Shown piece after piece: positions 43,650-52,720 of a stretch of DNA of 64,000 nucleotides (its first letter is position 1; each line of letters starts with the position of its first letter). The position numbers and the translations under genes are program-made. Under the pieces are notes generated by a model. It was not told the DNA's origin, did not search any database, and saw only the letters and a program-made list of their open reading frames with translations. This DNA comes from Halocatena salina (lineage in GTDB: Archaea; Halobacteriota; Halobacteria; Halobacteriales; Haloarculaceae), in assembly GCF_023115355.1 (NCBI RefSeq), contig NZ_CP096019.1:496001-560000 (forward strand), written 5' to 3'.

Positions 43650-46600
43650 ATGAGCCGGTTCGAGGAGATAGACGACCGTTACGATCCCCACGCGGTCGAG
43701 CGTGAGACCGCCGAATACTGGGATGCGGTCGACGCCTACGAGCAGACGAAAGCACACAGGGATGGGGAACAGCCGTACTTCTTCGTGGATGGACCGCCGT
43801 ACACGTCAGGGTCGGCCCACATGGGAACCACGTGGAATAAAACACTGAAAGACTGTTATATTCGGTACCTCCGGATGTCGGGCTACGACGTGACGGACCG
43901 ACCGGGCTACGACATGCACGGGCTGCCGATCGAGACCCGCGTCGAAGAGCGTCTCGGCTTCGAGAACAAGAAAGACATCGAGGCGTTCGGAGAACAGCGG
44001 TTCATCGAGGAGTGTAAATCGTTCGCCGATGAGCAGTTAGATGGTCTTCAGGAGGACTTCCAGTCGTTCGGTGTGTGGATGGACTGGGAGAACCCCTACA
44101 AGACGGTCTCGTCGGAGTATATGGAGTCCACATGGTGGGGGTTCAAGCAGGCCCACGAACGGGAATTAGTCGAACAGGGACAACGATCGATCAGCCAGTG
44201 TCCCCGGTGTGAGACCGCCATCGCCAACAACGAAGTGGAATACGAGGTCGTAGACGATCCATCCATTTACGTGAAGTTTCCGCTGACGGAGCGGGAGGGA
44301 TCGCTCGTAATCTGGACGACTACCCCGTGGACGATTCCGGCGAACACGTTCGTCGCCATCGATGGCGATGCAACCTACCAGGCTGTTCGGGCCGAAACTG
44401 ACGGAGGGACGGAGACGCTGTATCTCGAAGCGTCCTGTGTCGAGGCGGTTCTCGACCGGGGTGGATACGATGGGTACGAAGTCATCGAGTCGTTCGACGG
44501 CGAGGAGCTGGTGGGGTGGACGTACGAACATCCCCTTGACGAGGAAGTTCCTGACCATCCCGAGGGGGAGGACGCGCTTCAGGTGTACACCGGCGACTAC
44601 GTCGAGATCGATCGCACCGGTCTCGTTCACAGCGCCCCCGGGCACGGTGAGGAAGACTTCGAACGAGGACAGGAACTCGGGCTGCCGGTCGTCTGTCCGG
44701 TCGGTCCAGACGGTGTGTTCACCGAACGCGCTGGGGCGTACGCCGGGCAGTTCGTCAAAGACGCCGACACGGAGATCATGGCGGATCTCGACCGTAAGGG
44801 GTTGTTGCTCGCTGAAGGCACCGTCTCTCACGATTACGGCCACTGCTGGCGGTGTGATACGGGCATCATCCAGATCGTCACCGATCAGTGGTTCATCACC
44901 GTCTCGGAGATCAAAGACGAGCTGTTAGAGAACATCGAAGACAGCGAATGGTATCCACAGTCAGCCCGCGACAACCGATTCAAAGACTTCGTGCAGGCGT
45001 CACCGGACTGGAACGTCTCCCGACAGCGGTACTGGGGCGTTCCGATCCCGATCTGGACGCCCGAGGAGTGGTCGGGGAAGATGGACGAGGTGATCGTCGT
45101 TGGCACGCGCGAGGAACTGGCCGATCGGGTGGACCAAGCGATCGATCCTGAAACAGTCGATCTTCACAAAGACACCGTTGACGAGCTGACCATCACTGAG
45201 GACGGACGCACGTACACCCGCATCAGCGACGTGTTCGACGTGTGGATAGATTCAGCAGTCGCCACGTGGGGCACACTCGACTATCCCCACAACGAGGCGG
45301 CGTTCGAGGAGCTGTGGCCGGCGGATCTCATCATCGAAGCTCACGACCAGACGCGGGGCTGGTTCTGGTCCCAGTTGGGGATGGGCACCGCCGCACTCGG
45401 CGAGGTGCCCTACGAGCAGGTGCTGATGCACGGCTGGGCGCTGATGCCCGACGGCCGGGCGATGTCCAAATCCAAGGACATCCTCATCGATCCACACGAG
45501 GTGATCGATGAGTACGGCACTGATCCCATGCGGGCGTTCTTGCTGTCGTTCACCGCCAGAGCCGAAGACATGAAGTTCTCGTGGGATGAGGTGGCCGAGA
45601 TGAAACGCCGACTCAACATCCTCTGGAACGTGTTCCGGTTCTCGTTGCAGTACATGCGCCCCGACGGCTTCGATCCCGAACAGGTCTCGGTCGCGGACGC
45701 ACAAACGGAGGTCGTCGACGAATGGGTACTGTCGCGGCTACAGACCGTCGAAGCGGAGATGGCGGAGCATTTCGAGGCGTTCGAGCAAGACAAGGCGTTC
45801 AACCGACTGATCGAGTTCGTCGTCGAGGACGTTTCTCGGTTTTACGTACAAGAGATTCGTGATCGGGTGTGGCCCGAAGCGGACTCTCCCTCGAAGACGG
45901 CGGCGTACGCCACTCTGTACACCGTTCTCGAAGAGACGGTCGCACTTCTCGCCCCGTTTGCGCCCTTCGTCGCAGACACGTTATACCAGCATCTCACGGG
46001 CGACACCGAGTACGACACCGTCCACATGTGCGACTGGCCCGAACCAGCAGACCAGTGGCGCGATCGAACCCTCGAAGCCGATATCGAGATCGTCCGAGCG
46101 GTCGAGGAAGCCGGATCGAACGCCAGACAGAAAGCAGAGCGGAGCCTGCGCTGGCCGGTCGAGCGGATCGTCGTTGCCGCCGAGACCGAAACGACTGTCA
46201 CAGCCGTCGACCGCCGGCGTGATCTCATCAAAAACAGACTCAACGCTCAGGAGATCCAACTCGTCGAACCGGGCGAACAGTGGGGAGAGCTTCGATACGC
46301 CGCTGAGGCGGATATGAGTGTTCTCGGACCCACGTTTGGCGACGACGCAGGGCAGATCATGAACGCGCTCAACGATGCAAGCGTCACAGAACCGACCGTC
46401 GAGGCGCTCGAAACGGCCGTGTCAGAAACCTACGAGCCGGTTTCGCTGACCGAAGAGATGGTCGAAATCGTCACCAAAACACCCGCCGATGTGACCGGAA
46501 CGGCGTTCGATACCAACGGCGAGCAAAGCGGTGTCGTCTACGTCGATACGTCGTTGACACCGGAGATCAGAAACGAGGGGTACGCGCGCGAAGTCACCCG

Positions 46601-46862
46601 ACGGGTCAACGAGATGCGCAGCGATTTGGAACTCGACAACAGCCAGCGCATCCAACTCGATATCACGGTCGACGACGAGCGAATCGCCCAACACATCACC
46701 GAACGATCGGAACTCATCCGGGAGGAGGTTCGTGCGGAGACGATCGGAACCGTCGAAGACGGATACCGGAAAGAATGGGAGATCACGAACGTCGACAACG
46801 ATACGCCGGTTGCGCTCACGCTTACCATCGAGCCGGTGGCACCACAGAAAGCTTCGACGTAG
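43650..46862 (+). CDS. ileS: Isoleucyl-tRNA synthetase
   Basis: 1070 residues from ATG 43650. The class I HIGH signature appears as SAHMGTTWNK and the KMSKS loop as RAMSKSKDILIDP. The insertion (editing) domain contains VIWTTTPWTIPANTFVAID and GLVHSAPGHGEEDFERGQE. The archaeal/eukaryotic-type C-terminal domain with FVVEDVSRFYVQEIRDRVWP follows. It charges tRNA-Ile and edits Val. A possible upstream start at 43626 is less likely. Confidence 0.97.
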   Translation: MSRFEEIDDRYDPHAVERETAEYWDAVDAYEQTKAHRDGEQPYFFVDGPPYTSGSAHMGTTWNKTLKDCYIRYLRMSGYDVTDRPGYDMHGLPIETRVEERLGFENKKDIEAFGEQRFIEECKSFADEQLDGLQEDFQSFGVWMDWENPYKTVSSEYMESTWWGFKQAHERELVEQGQRSISQCPRCETAIANNEVEYEVVDDPSIYVKFPLTEREGSLVIWTTTPWTIPANTFVAIDGDATYQAVRAETDGGTETLYLEASCVEAVLDRGGYDGYEVIESFDGEELVGWTYEHPLDEEVPDHPEGEDALQVYTGDYVEIDRTGLVHSAPGHGEEDFERGQELGLPVVCPVGPDGVFTERAGAYAGQFVKDADTEIMADLDRKGLLLAEGTVSHDYGHCWRCDTGIIQIVTDQWFITVSEIKDELLENIEDSEWYPQSARDNRFKDFVQASPDWNVSRQRYWGVPIPIWTPEEWSGKMDEVIVVGTREELADRVDQAIDPETVDLHKDTVDELTITEDGRTYTRISDVFDVWIDSAVATWGTLDYPHNEAAFEELWPADLIIEAHDQTRGWFWSQLGMGTAALGEVPYEQVLMHGWALMPDGRAMSKSKDILIDPHEVIDEYGTDPMRAFLLSFTARAEDMKFSWDEVAEMKRRLNILWNVFRFSLQYMRPDGFDPEQVSVADAQTEVVDEWVLSRLQTVEAEMAEHFEAFEQDKAFNRLIEFVVEDVSRFYVQEIRDRVWPEADSPSKTAAYATLYTVLEETVALLAPFAPFVADTLYQHLTGDTEYDTVHMCDWPEPADQWRDRTLEADIEIVRAVEEAGSNARQKAERSLRWPVERIVVAAETETTVTAVDRRRDLIKNRLNAQEIQLVEPGEQWGELRYAAEADMSVLGPTFGDDAGQIMNALNDASVTEPTVEALETAVSETYEPVSLTEEMVEIVTKTPADVTGTAFDTNGEQSGVVYVDTSLTPEIRNEGYAREVTRRVNEMRSDLELDNSQRIQLDITVDDERIAQHITERSELIREEVRAETIGTVEDGYRKEWEITNVDNDTPVALTLTIEPVAPQKAST

Positions 46863-47006
46863 TTCGATCCAAACGAGTACGGCTCAGTCGTCACGCTCTC
46901 AAAGCAAACGATACCGAACGTCTCCCCGGCGGTCGGTTCGCATTCGGATCGTCTCCCTCCGAGCCTTGAGAACCCTTATACAGGTGACTGGTGTCGGTAA
47001 CAGGAG

Positions 47007-47489
47007 ATGGAGAAAATCAACGAGTCCGACATCGAGTGGACTGAGTACGATCCTGACCCTGATGACGTAGCGTTTCGGCGCAAACAGCTCTCAAGTCACA
47101 CCGATGGCGGCGAACTCGGCTGTAGCCTCTATGAACTCCCATCAGGAATGCGCTCGTGGCCGTACCACTACCACACGGCGAACGAAGAGGCGCTGTACGT
47201 GCTGGCGGGTGAAGGTCTGCTCGTCGCGTCCGACGGCGAGAAGCCGCTCGCTGCGGGAGACTTCGTCGCGTTTCCGGCGGACGAACGCGGCGGTCATCGA
47301 ATCATCAACGACAGCGACGAACCGCTCCGATACCTGCTGCTTTCGACGATGAACGAGCCTGATATCACGATCTACCCCGAGATGGAGAAATTCGGCGTCT
47401 ACGTCGGCTCACCGCCCGGCAGGCGTGAGGAACGATCGTTCGAGGGCTACTACGACAGCAACGCCGAGACCGAGTACTGGAACGAGTGA
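47007..47489 (+). CDS. Cupin-domain protein
   Basis: 160 residues. A single cupin barrel is indicated by WPYHYHTANEEALYVLAGEG (metal-binding H-x-H and Glu) and GDFVAFPADERGGHRIIND (second His motif). The C-terminal extension ITIYPEMEKFGVYVGSPPG is common to a haloarchaeal/bacterial group of sugar-binding or dioxygenase-like cupins. The reaction is unknown. It begins 144 bp after ileS. Confidence 0.8.
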   Translation: MEKINESDIEWTEYDPDPDDVAFRRKQLSSHTDGGELGCSLYELPSGMRSWPYHYHTANEEALYVLAGEGLLVASDGEKPLAAGDFVAFPADERGGHRIINDSDEPLRYLLLSTMNEPDITIYPEMEKFGVYVGSPPGRREERSFEGYYDSNAETEYWNE

Positions 47490-47590
47490 CGACAACGGCC
47501 GTTCTCAACTGTCGATAGGCTTTTTCAACTCCCTGAGAAAGACTCACGTATGACTACCAGTCGGAGCGACTCGAACCGGGTGAGTAGCCG

Positions 47591-47806
47591 ATGACGAGCC
47601 TCCGTGAGTGGCTCCAGCAAGCCCGCGAGGAGCGGTGGGGGCTGCTCGTCGACCTCGTCTTCGCGATCGTGTGGGTGACGATGGTCGATCTCCTCTTTCG
47701 GGTCCTCGAAGGACCTGTTTGGGCCTACTACATGTTCATGCTTGCGGGTATCATCGCGTACTTCGGACTGTTCTGGAACCTCGAACTCGCGAAAAGCCAG
47801 CGGTGA
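47591..47806 (+). CDS. Small two-helix membrane protein
   Basis: 71 residues. A polar start MTSLREWLQQAREERWG precedes two helices (LLVDLVFAIVWVTMVDLLF and WAYYMFMLAGIIAYFGLFW) and a short basic tail. I do not recognise the family, though such small proteins next to transporters are frequent in haloarchaea. It is convergent with the UspA gene. Confidence 0.65.
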   Translation: MTSLREWLQQAREERWGLLVDLVFAIVWVTMVDLLFRVLEGPVWAYYMFMLAGIIAYFGLFWNLELAKSQR

Positions 47807-47937
47807 GGACCAGTGGCTCGGTACCGATCGCTCCCGGTATGTAGGACGTTTCACGACCCTGTGTGTCTGTATCTCGTCATCGACCGAAGGTCGAGAACCG
47901 TCTCGTCGACGCCGAAAAGCTCGCTGCTCAACCAGCG

Positions 47938-48408
47938 CTAGTCTTCACCTTCATGAACGTCAACCACGAGGACGGGAACGGTCGTCGTCCGAAGAGTCCG
48001 CTCGGCGACGCTACCCAGCAGGACACGTTTGACACCGCCGCGGCCAGCCGATCCCATCACGATGAGATCGACGCCGTGATCCTCGGCGTACCCGTCGATT
48101 CGATCGTGGGGCTGCCCGGCAGCGACCGCTTCCGTTACCTCGAGCCCATACTGGACGGCTTGCTCGGCGACCGCACCGGTCGCCTGGTTAGCTCGGTCCT
48201 GAATCTCGGACATCTCGTCGTACTGACCCTGCCTAATTCGATCGACCTGCTCGGTGCCGAGGCTGATGTCCATCGCGCTGGTGTCGATGACATACAGCGC
48301 GTGGACGTCCGCATCGTACATTTCAGCGAGATTGAGCGCGTGATTGACAGCACCCTCTGCGACGGCGCTACCGTCGGTCGGAACGAGTATCGTGTCGTAC
48401 ACCGTCAT
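47938..48408 (-). CDS. Universal stress protein (UspA family)
   Basis: 156 residues from ATG 48408. The start YDTILVPTDGSAVAEGAVNH and the ATP-binding G-x2-G-x9-G-S/T motif (VMGSAGRGGVKRVLLGSVAE) are typical. The ATG overlaps the stop of the symporter gene by 4 bp, so it is translationally coupled to an acetate-type transporter. Usp proteins placed with transporters in haloarchaea are thought to modulate their activity; that is inference here. Confidence 0.9.
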   Translation of the reverse strand: MTVYDTILVPTDGSAVAEGAVNHALNLAEMYDADVHALYVIDTSAMDISLGTEQVDRIRQGQYDEMSEIQDRANQATGAVAEQAVQYGLEVTEAVAAGQPHDRIDGYAEDHGVDLIVMGSAGRGGVKRVLLGSVAERTLRTTTVPVLVVDVHEGED

Positions 48409-50078
48409 CGACCCTCCGTAGTCCCGCCATCGGTAGCGACATCTTCGGCGGTTTCCATCTGACTCATCGGTTCTGGACTGTGACACTGGCGGACGAGACG
48501 CTTGATGTCCTCGGGCGGATTGTCAGTCACCATCGAGACGGCGATAATCACGGCGAAGACGATCGGGACACCGACGAGCGCTGAGGAAGTTCCGGGAAGC
48601 CAGGTCGCAAGTCCCGGAAGAAGGGCATCTTCGACACCAGTGTACATCGGAATCACGGTATCGTTTATGATCGCACCGAACGAGATGATGATTCCCGCAA
48701 TCATCCCGGCGAGGGCACCTTCTCTCGTCGTGTTCTCCCACCAGAGCCCGAGGAAGAACACCGGGAAGAAGATGCAACCGGCGATCGCGAACGCCATCGC
48801 AACGAGTTCACCGATCAGTGCGGGAGGATTGAGGCCAACGACGGTCACGAGGATGCCGATCCCGATGATCGTTCCCCGGCCGACGATCATCTGCTCGCGC
48901 TGTGTCGCGTTGTCCTTATAGAGATTCGTGTAAATGTCGTGGGCGGCTGCCGACGAGGCGGTGACGAACAGTCCCGCTGTCGTCGCGAGTGCGGCCGAAA
49001 CCGCGCCTGCAGCAACGAGGCCAACAAGCCATTCCGGAAGACCCGCAAGCTGAGCCGTCAGTAGAACGATCGCGTCGGACTCCGATCCGGCCATCCCCAT
49101 GAAGCCCGTACCGTCGCTGACCTCACGGTTGTAGAGGAGGCCACCGAAGGCAGCGTAGGTTGCCGTCCCCCAGTAGAGGAGGCAAATAGAGAACAGTCCC
49201 CAGACGGTCGACCAGCGAGCGGTTCGTTCATTGTCGACCGTGTAGAAGCGCACGAGCACGTGCGGGAGACCACAGGTCCCGACGATCAGGCTGAAGGCCA
49301 GTGCGGTCCATGCGAAGTAGCCCGCGTTCGCGAACGGTTCGACGAACTGCGCCTCAATGCTGGCGGCCTCGGCGACTTGCGGACCCGCCTCCAGATACGG
49401 CACGGCGATCGACCACCCCTCGGCCCAACCGGTCGCATAAAGACCGATCGTAAACGCGAGGATGAGGATGATGTACTGAATCGCCATGTTCTTGGTCGTG
49501 CCAAGCATCCCGGAAAGGGCGACGTAGCCGATGGTGACTGCCATCAGCAGGATGACGCCAACCTCATAGGAGACGCCGAAGATGTACTGGCCCATCAGAC
49601 CCATACCGCTGGCCTGACCGACCGCGTAGACGAACGCGATCGCGAGCGTGGTGAACGCCGCGATACCGCGCGCCCAGTCGGAGTAAAACCGGTCACCGAC
49701 GAAGTCGGGGGCGGTGTACTTCCCGAAGCGGCGGAACTGCGCGGCCATGAAGATCAGCAAAATGAAATATCCCGTGGTCCAGCCGACGACGTACGCAAGT
49801 CCGAAGTAGCCAGCAGTCGCGATCAGGCCAGCGACACCGAGATACGACGCGGCACTCATCCAGTTAGCGCCGATCGCCATCCCGTTCTCGATCGAACCGA
49901 TCGACCGACCTGCGACCCACAGTTCGTCGACTGCGGCGACACGGAAAAGGTACCCGACGCCGAGGAACAGCCCCAGCATGGAAATAACCGTCAGTGCCGG
50001 GAGCAGTTTGAACTCACCGACGTCTAACGCGGTTCCCTGCAAAATAACTGGGTCGATCGTCGCAATGGCCTCCATCAT
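48405..50078 (-). CDS. Sodium:solute symporter, acetate-permease (ActP/VC_2705) type
   Basis: 557 residues with about 13 membrane helices. SSF-family features include ELWVAGRSIGSIENGMAIGANWMSA near the N terminus and GLPHVLVRFYTVDNERTARWS. It should import acetate or a similar monocarboxylate with Na+. The upstream DUF4212 gene overlaps it by 4 bp (ATGA), the downstream uspA also by 4 bp, and acs lies just upstream; together they form an acetate-uptake and activation operon. Exact solute is inferred. Confidence 0.9.
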   Translation of the reverse strand: MMEAIATIDPVILQGTALDVGEFKLLPALTVISMLGLFLGVGYLFRVAAVDELWVAGRSIGSIENGMAIGANWMSAASYLGVAGLIATAGYFGLAYVVGWTTGYFILLIFMAAQFRRFGKYTAPDFVGDRFYSDWARGIAAFTTLAIAFVYAVGQASGMGLMGQYIFGVSYEVGVILLMAVTIGYVALSGMLGTTKNMAIQYIILILAFTIGLYATGWAEGWSIAVPYLEAGPQVAEAASIEAQFVEPFANAGYFAWTALAFSLIVGTCGLPHVLVRFYTVDNERTARWSTVWGLFSICLLYWGTATYAAFGGLLYNREVSDGTGFMGMAGSESDAIVLLTAQLAGLPEWLVGLVAAGAVSAALATTAGLFVTASSAAAHDIYTNLYKDNATQREQMIVGRGTIIGIGILVTVVGLNPPALIGELVAMAFAIAGCIFFPVFFLGLWWENTTREGALAGMIAGIIISFGAIINDTVIPMYTGVEDALLPGLATWLPGTSSALVGVPIVFAVIIAVSMVTDNPPEDIKRLVRQCHSPEPMSQMETAEDVATDGGTTEGR

Positions 50079-50494
50079 TCGCCCTCACCCCCGTCAGCGG
50101 CAACGCCATTGGCTTGTGCCTCCTCAGTGTCGTGAGAGATGCCGTACTTGCTGTCGAGTCGGTCCCGCTGCATCGCGTAGGCGACCGACAGTAACAGCGC
50201 CGCAAGCGGTGTGAAGACCGCCGTCAGAAAGAAGTGTAACGGGAATCCGCCGAAAACCGTGATTCCCGTCATCGTGTCGGGGGCGAGCAGCGTCGCCGTC
50301 GTCGGCCCAAAGACGACGATGACCCACGCGATGAACGAAATCCCGATCACCCGCAGGTGATCCCGCATGAACGGGGTCGCCGGTTTGAAGATGTTTATTT
50401 CCTTATCGAGGTACGTTTCCGTCACAACGCCGCCGTCCGTCTCAACGGCCGTACTCTCGGTCAACTCAGTGTCGTGATTGGTGTTATCTGTCAT
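50075..50494 (-). CDS. DUF4212 small subunit of the sodium/solute symporter
   Basis: 139 residues from ATG 50494. Two membrane helices (VIGISFIAWVIVVFGPTTAT and FPLHFFLTAVFTPLAALLLS) with a DKEINIFKPATPFMRDHLRV lead-in match the DUF4212 'putative solute:sodium symporter small subunit'. It is always found before a VC_2705-type symporter, as here. A longer frame upstream to 50827 overlaps acs and is a shadow. The N-terminal ~30 residues are acidic and halophile-like. Confidence 0.85.
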   Translation of the reverse strand: MTDNTNHDTELTESTAVETDGGVVTETYLDKEINIFKPATPFMRDHLRVIGISFIAWVIVVFGPTTATLLAPDTMTGITVFGGFPLHFFLTAVFTPLAALLLSVAYAMQRDRLDSKYGISHDTEEAQANGVAADGGEGE

Positions 50495-50552
50495 GGGTGC
50501 TGTGATGTGAATCGTTTTTCGTGGTTTTTGTAATCGAAATAATATTCGAGGG

Positions 50553-52532
50553 TTAGTTGTCGGTGACCTTCTGTTGGATATCGCTGACGACATTCGGGTT
50601 TCGCAGCGTGCTTGTGGTGCCCAGCTCGTCGTCGTTAGCGATATCTTCGAGCAGTCGACGCATGATCTTCCCTGACCGGGTTTTCGGGAGTTCGGGCGTG
50701 AACACGACCTCCTCAGGGCGGGCGATGGGACCAATCGCCTCCTCGACGCTCGCAACGATCGCGTCGTGGAGGTCATCGCTTTCCTCATACTCATCTTCGG
50801 TGATAACGTAGGCGTATACGGATTCACCTTTCAGCTCGTGGGAGCCACCGACGACGGCGGCTTCCGCGATGCCCTCGACGCCGACGATCGCGCTTTCGAT
50901 TTCCATCGTTCCGAGCCGGTGGCCCGAGACGTTGATCACGTCGTCGACCCGTCCGAGAACGGTGATGTAACCATCGTCGTCGACTTTCGCGCCGTCCTCC
51001 GGGAAGTACACCCAGTCGTCGGGATCGTCCGAATCGGTGTCAGAGTACTCAGACCAGTACTCTTCGACGAATCGCTCGTCGTTTTGGTACAGCGTCCGGA
51101 GCATGCCGGGCCACGGCTTCTGGATGGTGAGATAGCCAGCCCGTCCATTGTCGACCGGATCACCCTCGCTGTCGAGGAGTTGTGCGTCGAGACCCGGCAA
51201 TGGCGGTCCTGCTGAACCAGGTTTCATGTTTCCGACGCCGGGCAGCGTCGTCACCATCATCCCACCAGTTTCGGTCTGCCACCACGTATCGACGACCGGA
51301 CAGTCTTCATCGCCGATGTGAGTGTAGTACCACTTCCACGCGCGGGGATTGATCGGCTCACCGACGGTACCCAACAGCCGGAGGCTCGAAAGATCGTGCT
51401 CGTCGGGATACTCCGTGCCCCATTTCATGAATGCCCGGATGGCGGTGGGAGCGGTGTACAGTTGAGTAACGTCGTACTCCTCGACGATCTCCCATATCCG
51501 ATCTTTCTCAGGGTAGTCGGGGGTGCCCTCGTACATGACGGTCGTGGTGCCGAGCGCGAGCGGACCGTACACGATGTAGGAGTGGCCGGTAATCCAGCCG
51601 ATGTCAGCCGAACACCAGTAGGTGTCTTCGGGTTTGATGTCGAGTACGGCTTGGGCGGTCCACGCGACCCACGCGAGATAGCCCCCTGTGGTGTGTTTGA
51701 CGCCTTTTGGCTTGCCCGTGGTGCCGGAGGTGTACATCAAAAACAGCATGTCTTCGGCGTCCCGATCGACGGGAGCTACGGTGGCTCCCGCTTGTTCGGC
51801 GACCAGTTCGTCGTAATCGTGGTCGCGCTCTCTCATCGGGTGGTCGTACTCCTCACCGAGACGGTCCACGACGATCCCCGTTACGTCGTGGTCGACGCCG
51901 GACACGCCTTCGTCAGCTTTCTCCTTGTGTTCGAGCGCGTCACCACGCCGGTAGTAGCCGTCACACGTGATGAGATACTCCGAATCGGCGCTGTTCATCC
52001 GGGTCGTCAGTGCTTCGGCCGAAAAGCCCGCGAAGACGACCGAGTGGGGCGCACCGATGCGCGCACACGCCAGCATGGCGATCGGTAGCTCCGGCACCAT
52101 CGGCATGTACAGCGTGACGACGTCGTCTTCCTCGACACCGAGCTCCCTGAGTGTGGCAGCCACTTCGTTGACCTCTCGGTGAAGTTCTGAGTAGGTGTAG
52201 CGCCGCGTCTCGCCCAGTTCACCGATCCACTCGATGGCGACCTCCTCACCCCGCTCGTCGAGATGCCGATCGAGACAGTTCTGGGAGGCGTTGAGTTCTC
52301 CCCCAGTGAACCATTCGTAAAACGGTGGATTCGAATCATCGAGGGTCGTCTCGTAGTCGCTCGACCAATCGATGAGTTCGGCCGCTGCGTTCCAACATTC
52401 GGGCCAGTTCTCCTCGAACCGCTCGTAGATCGACTCATCTGAGACGTTCGCCTGCTCGACGAACGACTCAGGAGGAGCGAACTCGTCTTGTTCGGCCAGT
52501 CGTGCCTCCAATTCTCCAGTATCATCCGCCAT
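50553..52532 (-). CDS. acs: Acetyl-CoA synthetase (AMP-forming)
   Basis: 659 residues from ATG 52532; ATG 52556 is an alternative. Core adenylate-forming motifs are intact: YTSGTTGKPKGVKHTTGG (A3), DTWWQTETGG (A5), GRVDDVINVSGHRLGT (A8) and KTRSGKIMRRLL with the acetylatable catalytic Lys. It activates acetate to acetyl-CoA with ATP. It heads the acetate operon, 58 bp from the DUF4212 gene. A regulator gene lies just beyond its start and a diverged second copy beyond that. Confidence 0.95.
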   Translation of the reverse strand: MADDTGELEARLAEQDEFAPPESFVEQANVSDESIYERFEENWPECWNAAAELIDWSSDYETTLDDSNPPFYEWFTGGELNASQNCLDRHLDERGEEVAIEWIGELGETRRYTYSELHREVNEVAATLRELGVEEDDVVTLYMPMVPELPIAMLACARIGAPHSVVFAGFSAEALTTRMNSADSEYLITCDGYYRRGDALEHKEKADEGVSGVDHDVTGIVVDRLGEEYDHPMRERDHDYDELVAEQAGATVAPVDRDAEDMLFLMYTSGTTGKPKGVKHTTGGYLAWVAWTAQAVLDIKPEDTYWCSADIGWITGHSYIVYGPLALGTTTVMYEGTPDYPEKDRIWEIVEEYDVTQLYTAPTAIRAFMKWGTEYPDEHDLSSLRLLGTVGEPINPRAWKWYYTHIGDEDCPVVDTWWQTETGGMMVTTLPGVGNMKPGSAGPPLPGLDAQLLDSEGDPVDNGRAGYLTIQKPWPGMLRTLYQNDERFVEEYWSEYSDTDSDDPDDWVYFPEDGAKVDDDGYITVLGRVDDVINVSGHRLGTMEIESAIVGVEGIAEAAVVGGSHELKGESVYAYVITEDEYEESDDLHDAIVASVEEAIGPIARPEEVVFTPELPKTRSGKIMRRLLEDIANDDELGTTSTLRNPNVVSDIQQKVTDN

Positions 52533-52720
52533 GGATGACTCCACGTCATTAACCATCGACCATAAACGACCCCGCTAATTATCACAACTCGGCTGTGTGG
52601 TGGACCAGATCGAAAACAACTATCACAGTGTGTCTCACGGGTTTATTCTCCCACAGGGACACGAACCGTCTGAAACCGGTTGGATAGCGCCTAGATAGTT
52701 AGGTTCGACACCGGGGCGAG

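Noticed and set aside
49260-50027. 255-codon open frame antisense to the symporter gene
   Set aside because: Asp/Arg-rich translation of a membrane-protein antisense strand; no start context or domain.
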